Shown here piece by piece: positions 10,861 through 21,000 of a DNA stretch of 64,000 nucleotides. Each line of letters opens with the position of its first letter. Positions within the stretch are counted from its first letter, which is position 1. The position numbers and the translations under genes were made by a program. The notes beneath the pieces are model-generated. The model was not told where the DNA came from. It ran no database searches and saw only the letters and a program-made list of their open reading frames with translations. This stretch comes from Mytilus edulis (lineage: Eukaryota > Mollusca > Bivalvia > Mytilida > Mytilidae): positions 78,073,821 to 78,137,820 of the forward strand of contig NC_092346.1 in the NCBI RefSeq assembly GCF_963676685.1, written 5' to 3'.

Positions 10861-11479
10861 TAAATGATTTGAAAATATTTAAAAAAAAACCAACTATATG
10901 TGATTTTAATTACTGTCATCACAAACTATATTGGATTGATCAACTTATTTATGACTTATTTCACACCTTTTGTTTGATACCTTATAATTGTGATTAAACG
11001 TGTCAGATTATGATCGGTGATTAAACCATAAAAAAACTTTTTCTCGGGATATATCAGTTTGTTTTGGGGATATCACGTTTTTCTTGTATTTCTCGGGAAA
11101 TCGTTGTACTGGCCTTTTTCAACTGATTTTTATAGTTCGTTTTGTACTGTTTTACCACTGTCCCAGGTTAGGGGGAGGGTTGGGATCCCGCTAACATGTT
11201 TAATCCCGCCACATTATTTATGCATGTGCCTGTCCCAAGTCAAGAGCCTGTAATTCAGTGGTTGTCGTTTGTTTATGTGTTACATATTTCAGTGTTTCTT
11301 CTTCTTCTTCTTCCAGGTAAGGAACCGGATTCATTGCTGAATGTTAATGGTTCCGCGCGAAAACTTTACGCAGTGTCGGGCAACACAGAAAGATTTCTCT
11401 TGGCTATTTACAAATTACATTTAAAACGTTCGCAAAAAAATATACAATTAAAATTATTTACAACTGGTTTTCCTACTTC

Positions 11480-11612
11480 CTTTCAGAGCATGCCTTCAGG
11501 GCAGCTCTGAATCCCTCAACGGTGTTGGTCGCTGTAACTGTTGTTGGTAGGTTGTTCCAGTCCCTGATTGTCCTCGGGAAGAAAGATTGGCCATAGGTGT
11601 CTGTACTTGTTC
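11480..11612 (-). mobile_element. LINE fragment, C-terminal end
   Basis: The minus strand encodes SFFPRTIRDWNNLP followed by TVEGFRAALKACSERK, the characteristic C-terminus of CR1/Jockey-like LINE proteins. The frame is short and lacks the rest of the element. Confidence 0.75.
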
Positions 11613-11674
11613 TTTCTTGTTTTTCGTTCATTTTTTTTTATATAAATAAGGACGTTATAGTTTTTCTCGTTTGA

Positions 11675-11830
11675 ATTGTTTTACATTTTCTTATCGGGGC
11701 CTTTTATAGCTGACTATGCGGTATGGGCTTTGCTCATAGTTGAAGGCCGTACGGTGACCTATAGTTGTTTTAAAATGTATGTGTCATTTTGGTCTCTTGT
11801 GGACAGTTGTCTCATTGCCGGGCAATCATC
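11675..11830 (+). repeat. Diverged copy of a dispersed repeat (ATAGTTGTCTCATTGGC family)
   Basis: Contains GCTGACTATGCGGTATGG and GAAGGCCGTACGGTGACC, and ends near GACAGTTGTCTCATTG. That tail is shared with the copies at 15466-15570, 16051-16165, 52303-52500 and 54700-54760. Confidence 0.55.
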
Positions 11831-12028
11831 TTCCGGCTTTTTTTTATATTTTATTACAAGGCAAAACTAAACTGGTACTCGGCCGACTACTACACTTTGT
11901 CGATATCTTTGTCCACAGCTAGAGTGAGGCGTATTACAAGCGAATTCCAGTCTTATTTCCAAAGAAAAATACTGTACAGTAACTAACAAATATATTTTGA
12001 CAAGCCACGTGAGAGTTAACTGGTTCAC

Positions 12029-12035
12029 TGTTTAC
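12029..12035 (+). promoter_or_regulatory. Forkhead-type motif TGTTTAC upstream of CFAP300
   Basis: TGTTTAC lies 60 bases before the CFAP300 start codon. Motile-cilium genes are generally under FOXJ1 and RFX control. An RFX half-site-like GTTGCCATAG lies just inside intron 1 (12266-12275). A 7-mer occurs often by chance, so this is a weak call. Confidence 0.3.
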
Positions 12036-12094
12036 GATATACTTATTTTGGTGAAATACAATTGGAGAAATCAGTAGACGAGAACATATCCAAC

Positions 12095-15000
12095 ATGGAA
12101 GTCAAAGCAAGAAAATTCTCTTTTCAACATCTCAATTCAAAGAAATTTTCTTCAATAGACAGTAAAGAAAGTCAAGAATCCTTTCTTAAATGGTAACTAA
12201 TAGTCAGTACAGCTATTGCTACTTTTTTGGCAGTGTTTAAATAGGAATCTTTAAAATATAACATTGTTGCCATAGACGCTTAATTTTTTTTCCAGAAAGA
12301 TCGATCTGTCTGTATCTGTATGTAAGTAAGTAAAACTTTATTTGGATTCGGCATATTTTGTACGTTGAAGACACCAAATTCTGACTTTTATTCAACAGGA
12401 GAGTAAGACACCGATCCCTATAAGAACTCATTCTTCGTCAAGAGTGTACTACATTGGAACCAACTAGAGGATCGTATTGTATGCGCAGATACAGTTGAGA
12501 GCTTCAAGGCTGCTCTCCAACACCGCCAATAGGTGTCTCTCTCTCCCGTTGAGTAAAAGCCAGAATTGGTATCTTCAACGTATACATACAGATACAGATA
12601 CAGACACCTTTTGACGGTGTTTGAGAGCTACCATGAAGCTCTTTTCTGCATTGGCGGATCTAATCCGAGATTACTCTGACGTCCAACGGCTGTGTTGCCA
12701 GACAAGCTGGGGCCGGGCTAGTCCGAGATTACTCTTACTTCCAATGGCTGGCAAAACAGCCGTTGGACGTCGGAGTAATCTCGGACTAGCCCGGCCCCAG
12801 CCAGACTTGGCAAAACAGCCGTTGGATGTCAGAGTAATCTTGGACTAGCCAGGTCCCAGCTTGTCTGGCAAAACAGCCGTTGGACGTCAGAGTAATCTCG
12901 GACTATGGCGGATCTAGAGGTTTTAGCATCTTGAATTTCCAAATAATTATGATCTCTTGAGAGGAGGTCTCATTTGGGGGTCTGATCCCAAATCCTGCTT
13001 GTTATTTAGTAGTAATTTATCATGCTTCTTGTTGCCATAATAGCACATATAAGTTCCTGTGTTTTGCCAGACTTTGATTCTCGCTTTCAAGCTTTTGTTT
13101 TTTGCTTTCACGTGGCACCCTTAAAAAAATAGTCCAATCACGTTTCACACTTAGACCCCAATTTAATAGACTCAGTACGTTTAAACACTGCTAAGGACTC
13201 CTTAGTGCACTAAGGACTATACAATGCCACTAAGGAGTAGAAGGAGTGCTGTTTACACAGTTATATGTATTATATTTACATATTATGTTAGAGATTGATA
13301 TTTAATGCATAAATTTCAAATTTAATAGAAAAATGATCATAAATAAACAAGATATTCAACATTATTTAGGCACGTGCCCATTTTTCTTTGATATGCCGAA
13401 AAATCAATGAACCGTTTGACACATGCCAAATAACAAAACAACTGATTAAACAATCATAATCTTTTTATTTTAAGAAATAAACAATTGTATCGAAAAGATT
13501 TATGCTTAATATTTATAATTAAATGTGTTGTTCTTATTAAAAATGATTAAAAGGACAAATGATTTTGTTTTTGTTTTATTTATTTCCCAACAAAATTATT
13601 TGCCATAGGTGCACGACTGATGTGCGCCAACTAAATGACTAATAAGTTAGAGTGTGGTCAGCTACAAAATGTACATGCAGTTAAAATGTTTATGTAAAAG
13701 TTTGTTATGATTATTTAAATTTATTGATCAATGCAAACTTTTACACGGATGAGTACATGTGATGAGGTTATTTTTATCATATGGTAACTATAGAAAGGTT
13801 AATTTGATATTATAGGTATGTAAAAAAATTCAATAGAACGTACATGTAACAGTATAATGATGAACAATCTGACAATTGGCGCATATAAGACAACGCTTTT
13901 TATGGTTGATGTTTTGACGGATGAGTATTGGAAGAAAAATATTTCGGTAATCCAAAACTTTCCTCTCCTTAATCTTTAATTGTCTTTCATGGGTGTAATA
14001 TTTTCTGGAGACAACAATATGTTTTAAACTCTAACAAAACATGATCAAGGTTTCAGTGGTGTAGCACGAGACTGAGTGTAGCATTGTAAGCATGTGCTAA
14101 CAAATAATTTTAAAAAACACTTTTTTCAACAAAATGTTTACTATAAATAGTTCACTTTATTTTGTGCTGCCATCTCCCTTTCCAGACGGTGAGACCCCTT
14201 GCTTACATTTGCTTATAATGGTTTAAAAAAATCTATTTTGATGTGAAATTAACATTTTTATCACTTCCCTTTTACATAGAAAAAAGGGAGAGAGTATAAT
14301 TTTTTTGCTAGAAATCCATATACAAACTAGTGAGGCAATTTTTCATAAGTCCTACAATCTTTACTAAAACAAATTATTACAGGAAGTATATTCTCCACAT
14401 CTTAACGTACTTAGCAATATTTTCGAAACCGCAATATATCTCACTGAATATATAAGGTAATATAAAAAATAATTTAATACGAGTAAGGTATCATAAATAC
14501 CTTATATAACCGACGAATTCCATGGGGGTGTTGCAGTGGGGACTTCTGACTGCCGTAACACTAACAGTAATTCTAAACAATTATGTTAATTGTTTCAACA
14601 AAATGGAGGTCCATGTTCCCCCTTTATGAAAGAACCTCTGGGCCGGTCTTAAAACTTTTCAATTTTGTCCCTGTAAGTGAATTTTTTTTAGGGTATGCGC
14701 TACATCTTTAGAATAAACTGATTGAAAATTCAAATGACGCCCCCCCCCCCCCCCCCCCCCCCCCCAAAAAAAAAGAACGCCTACACACATATATAAAATG
14801 TAGTTTTGCATGCTCCATGCTCTCTCTTCATTCCTTCGCACGGTGTATTATTACAATTTAAAAACCCATGCACGTATACAGAGTAAACAAAAGAAAAATA
14901 GTACTATGAATTACATGTGTGTAAAAACTGAGTACTTTTCGGTATACATAACAACGAGATTGGGAAATAGTATATACACCCACTATTATCTCTTGATTTG

Positions 15001-18000
15001 TTGATTGTACGTCATTTGAAGAAAATAACGATGATCTTTAATATTTACTTATTATATTTAGCAATAAGTAATAAATAGTATTTTATTACTGATATATTGT
15101 TACACCTCAATATGAATTAAAAAGACAACATCGAGTTCTTATACAATATTTATATATTGCAAACATGTAACCAACTTTTCACATCGAGCAACAACCTTAA
15201 AACTGACCAGAAAATACATTAACTCTGTTTTTATCTTTGAATGTTAAACACATTAGAATAACCAGAAATTTTAAATGTTCTTCAGTGGCAACTTTATGGC
15301 CATAGATAAATAGCACTAATTAATTGCGACAGTTCTAGAGAGTTCATTCAGATGCTAAGAAGGTCTCAAATAATTATCATTATCGTTATTTTTGGAAAAA
15401 ATTAAACTTAAATTCATAAAAATTCTGAACAGCAGCTTAAAACAGACAATTGTTCAGTGTTCTGTGTTGAAGACCGTACTTTGACTTGTAATGGTTTACT
15501 TTTATAAATTGTGACTTGGATGGAGAGTTGTCTCATTGGCACTCATACTACATTTTCTTATATCTAATTGGTCAGAAACAGAAGAGAATCTGAAATTATT
15601 CATATAACCGATATACTCTGATAATGGAACTTAATAACTTAAATTTTATTTTACCAGGTTACATGTATAAGAAAATGTGTTCAGTGTATCAAACCATTAA
15701 GAGAAGTTGCTAGATAGAAATTAATGGTTTTGGGCAGAAATTATGTTAGGACAACACTGAAGTTCTATCAAATTAAGACTTCATGTTTTATAATACTAAT
15801 CTTAAATACACAATGAGAGGACTATGAAGATGCTTTGTTTTACAGGTCTATGAAAGGAAGAATATGTGCACAAATGTACAGCTTTGACCAGTCATTCCAA
15901 GCATATGAAAAAGACAGTTTTGTAATGGTATGTGTGTTCAATTTGTAACATTATACAAGGATTTGTATTAGTAAGATCTTTCTATACAAACCTTACATTT
16001 CATACATTTAAATTTTATTTTGGTATTCATTATATTATTTTTTTTAATATATAGATATAGGAAGATGTGATGTGAGTGCCAATGAGACAACTCTCCATAC
16101 AAATAACAATTTAAATAGTAAACCATTATAGGTTAAAGTACGGCCTTCAACACGGAGCCTTGGCTTGTATACATGTGTATTATACAGTCCTTGTACTTTT
16201 GTATTGTGTAATTTTCACAACATTTTTTGTGAGAAATTATTTTTTTCTTCTTCTGTTTTTTACCACCCATTATGATAATGTTTACAAATGATTTCACTGT
16301 TTTGGCTTAAATGTATTAAAAAAAAACAAGTTTAGTATATATGTGACAAAATAAAATGCTAGTTGAAGTTCTCACTTTTGTGTTTAGGTTGGATTTTTGT
16401 TTTCATTTTTGTCGAGCCTGCAACTTTTGTTGCAGAAAGCTCGCCATAGGGATAGTGATCCGGTGGCGGCGGCGGTGTTAGAAATAGCTCACTTCTTAAA
16501 ATCTTTATATTTTAGAAGGTGGAAGACCTGGATGCTTCATACTTTGTATATAGATGCCTCATGTTACGAAGTTTCCGTCAGTCACATGTCCAATGTCCTT
16601 GTCCTCATTTTCATGGTTCAGTGACCACTTGAAAAAAAAGTTCAGATTTTTTGTAATGTTGAATTCTCTCTTATTATAAGTAATAGGATAACTATATTTG
16701 GAATGTGCGTACCTTGCAAGGTCCTCATGCCCGTCAGACAGTTTTCACTTGACCTCAACCTCATTTCATGGCTCAGTGAACAAGGTTAAGTTTTGGTGGT
16801 CAAGTCCATATCTCAGATACTATAAGCAATAGGGCTAGTATATATATTCGGTGTATGGAAGGACTGTAAGGTGTAAATGTCCAACTGGCAGGTGTCATCT
16901 GACCTTGACCTCATTTTCATAGTTCAGTGGTTATAGTTCAGTTTTTGTGTTTTGGTCTGTTTTTCTCATACTTTATGCAATAGGTCTACTTTATTTGTTG
17001 TATGGAATGATTGTAAGGTGAACATGTCTAGCGGACAGATGTAATCTGACCTTGACCTCATTTTCATGGTTCAGTGGTCAAAGTTAAGTTTTTCAGTTTT
17101 GGTCTTTTTATCTGATACTATACGCCATAGGTCAACTATATTTAGTGTATGGAAATATTTAATGATTTATATATTAGTCGCTCAGGTTTAATTTGACCTT
17201 GACCTTATTTTCACGGTTCATTGCATTGCTCAGTGTTAAGTTTTTGTGTTTTGGTCTATTTTTCTTAAACTATAAGTATTAGGTCGACTATATTTGTTTT
17301 ACGGAAGCATTGTTAGCTGTACATGTCAGCCTGGCATGGTTCATCTGACCTTGACCTCATTTTCATGGTTCATTGGTCTTTGTTTAGTTATCTTGGTTAA
17401 TGTAACGTTTATGTGACAGTTGTAATAAAGCTTTATACTTAGAACTATCAACATAATATCAATGATTAGTAAAGAAGGCGAGACATTTCAGTGTGTGCAC
17501 TCTTGTTATTACAAAGGATGCAATTTCAACAGAATAGAAAACTTTTTGTCATATTTAGGGTGGGGATTATGGGACATTAATCAGAATACTATGGACTTCT
17601 TTACTGGTGAATTTGTCTGAATGACAATATTTTAATGAAATAACCGGTATGCACTATGGTTATTTTGCCTACTGTTAAAAATGTGATAAAAAATCATAAC
17701 CCTGTTTCTTTTTAATAGGACTTTTTAACAGATCCAAATGTCCTTCACACACTAAAAGTGGTATCTTCAGGTGGTGGATGGTCAACCCTCGGTAAGAATT
17801 GAATAATGAAATATATGAATAATGAAATATATGAATATTGAAATTATTAGGACACGATTGATTCTGAAGTTCTTCCTTGACTTTAATAGAGCAGGAGGAG
17901 TATCAGTTGATACTTAGCTTGTATCTAAAGAAATAGTATTGTCTTCTTCCAAACAATATTTGAAAGCAAGATATGTGTATACTAATTTTATAAGTTATTC

Positions 18001-21000
18001 TAATATGGCGTGCTTCTTTCGCTTTGTGAACAAACACATGCTCTAATTTCAATAAAATTGTTTGCACATGCGTATATTGACTTCTTCAGAATAATGAATT
18101 TTATCAAATTAACATGCACTGAATATATTTCCTCAACTTTAAAACACTTTCAAACTCTTAAATGGTGCACATAATGTTACTTATTTATTTATTATGACTG
18201 TAATGTGTTGCATTCCGAAATTGACATATTTGACCTAGATACGACAACCATTCATGCTGGCTGTTCAAACTCCTCCCTCTGAAAAATCACAGTGCCAGCC
18301 GTTTGCCTTTTTTCAAACAAAAAAGGGAGGTTCATGGAAATTACCTCAATTGTCCTAATCAGAATCAAAATAATTGATGCAAGCTATACTTTATTGTAGT
18401 TTTGACATGGGTAGGCATTATATTTGTGTTATTTTAGCCCTCACTGTCGCTCGAGCAAAAATATTCACTAATATAATGCATATGCCTACCAATGTTAAAA
18501 CTACAATAAAGCATAGCTTGCATTTATTATTTCTTAAATTTCAATTGGTTTGTATTACAAATCTCACAGAGTTTGCTGGACCTTGCTACAGTTTCATACT
18601 TGCAGTTAGACCTGGGTCTAATAGATTTTTAACATAATTATAAATTACTGTAAATTCAGAATTATTGCGATGCTTTTATTAATGTAAATAATGTAAAAAT
18701 ATCAGGTTGGCAATGATATAAACTTGCATTCTTTACATACATGTACGTATATAAATTAATCATATCATTATTTATTTTTAACTTTTAGGAGTAAATGCAA
18801 CGAGTGTAAAAGCAGAAATTGTTCCTTGTACAGTTTTATCAATGTCATTCTTTGATCGTATTCATAATGATGGTGTTGTGAGGGAGTCTGGAGCTATACA
18901 GAAATGTTTTGATGAGGTTTATGAAGACATGATTGTGTCAGATGAGCTCAGAAAGGTATTAATTTATACCTCTGATATATTAAAAATTTTAGGACAAAAA
19001 ACTATGACACTACTGGGCCAAATTTAACCAAACTTAGCTACAATTATCAACGGGGTATAAAATTAAAAAAAAAATATATGTTTGATGACCCAAGTTGCCA
19101 ACCCACATGGTTGACATGACTTAAAATAAAACATAGGGGTAAAATGCAAGTTTGACTATTATCTTGAAAACTGCTATATAGATAGAGAATATTGGATGGA
19201 AAATTTCAAAATGTTTAGGTTTACGAGTGTAAAAGCAGAAATTGTTCCTTGTACAGTTTTATCAATGTCATTCTTTGATCGTATTCATAATGATGGTGTT
19301 GTGAGGGAGTCTGGAGCTATACAGAAATGTTTTGATGAGGTTTATGAAGACATGATTGTGTCAGATGAGCTCAGAAAGGTATTAATTTATACCTCTGATA
19401 TATTAAAAATTTTAGGACAAAAAACTATGACACTACTGGGCCAAATTTAACCAAACTTAGCTACAATTATCAACGGGGTATAAAATTAAAAAAAAAATAT
19501 ATGTTTGATGACCCAAGTTGCCAACCCACATGGTTGACATGACTTAAAATAAAACATAGGGGTAAAATGCAAGTTTGACTATTATCTTGAAAACTGCTAT
19601 ATAGATAGAGAATATTGGATGGAAAATTTCAAAATCTTTAGGTTGAACTATTGTATATTTACATCACTTAATTGCTTTTTTTTTTTTCATTTCAAAGAAT
19701 GAAGCAAAAATTCTCAATTTACAGCAATTTTAGACTTTAAAACATTTTAATTGCTGAAGTTTCACATTATATATGTTTATGTTTTCCACAAATTTGTACT
19801 ATTTTATTATTTTCAGATGTTGCTGATAGATGACTCGGATCACTACTGTTTATACAGTGACACAGAGAGAGAAGAACTTCTATTTTGTATATTCAAACAC
19901 ATTTGTCTTGGAGGGAAACTTTGTCAATTTGAAGATAATGTTGAACCTTACTTAGACATCACAAAAAACATATATAAAGATTTGATAAGGTATTGTTTTA
20001 TCTGTCAAAGAAAAAACTTAAGGCCACTAAAATAAGATGTCTTGTGTATTATCATGTAATGGGTTGTAATATTACAGATGTTCTCACTTACAATTGGCAT
20101 GAATCAACTGAGTGTATGAACTCAAATATTTCAAATTGCCATAAGGTGGCTGTGGTGTCTGAATTAAAAATTCATAGAATATTTTAATAATTTGTCAAAA
20201 TGAAGTTTTTATCCTGCTTTTTTCAAAAATATAATACAAAAGTATGGGTCACCTGGGCTTTTTTCACGCTACAGGTTGTGCAAAATAGTAAGTTGTATAG
20301 ATTATGCATGGAAAATCCAATTTTATCTGATAAAAAGAAATCTACCTGATAGAATTTTAAGATTAAATGTGAAAAGACAGCTCTTATAACACGCTTTATG
20401 ACAAAAAACAGAAAAATGGGGTCACCAAACTTGTTTTCTTGCTACATATTAAAATAGTTAAATTTACAACACTTTCTATTAAAAATTACTTTATCAGATT
20501 ATCTCCCCTACTATCTGAATTATCTACCCTTTTTTGGCAAAGTTTTCGTATCAAAAGTCTAACACTATATTACATATACTACTCTCAAAGTTTGCCCATT
20601 TCATTAACAATCTAGACCAACTATTTCAAACTCCAAGCTGGAGAAAGACACCTGAACCACCTTAAATCTGACGATTCTGGGATAACAAATCTGATTATCA
20701 AAATTATATTTACAAATGTAGTTTACTTACATAAACTACAAAAATTAAGTTAAGTTTAAAGTTAAACAAAACAAGAAATCTTAAGTTAGTCTACATTATT
20801 TGAAAAATTGTATTTTTTTGTAAAAGATACAGTCCCTTATAAACATGAAGAGGATTAAGTAAGTAAGAAACACTGGAACAATAAAACCAGAACTATTTTA
20901 GTCATAACTTTTTTTGCAGTGTACTTTTAAAAACACTTTATTTTAGATATATGTACCTCTATTTAAATGCTTGTTTTAATTCATTTTCAGTGTGCAGAAA

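Larger units (their letters stand above)
9457..11103. mobile_element. 1.6-kb element with about 75-bp terminal inverted repeats and internal tandem repeats
   Basis: Bases 9457-9531 (CGATTTCCCGAGAAATGCG ...) are the reverse complement, with mismatches, of about 11031-11103 (... TATTTCTCGGGAAATCG). The interior carries four diverged tandem units (9725-10400), a perfect 36-base palindrome (9677-9712), and a nested hammerhead element (10754-10860). No transposase is visible and no exact target duplication could be defined, so the superfamily is open. Confidence 0.6.

Noticed and set aside
18842..19450. Two separate short genes with identical protein
   Set aside because: They are CFAP300 exon 4 and its tandem copy reading on into intron.
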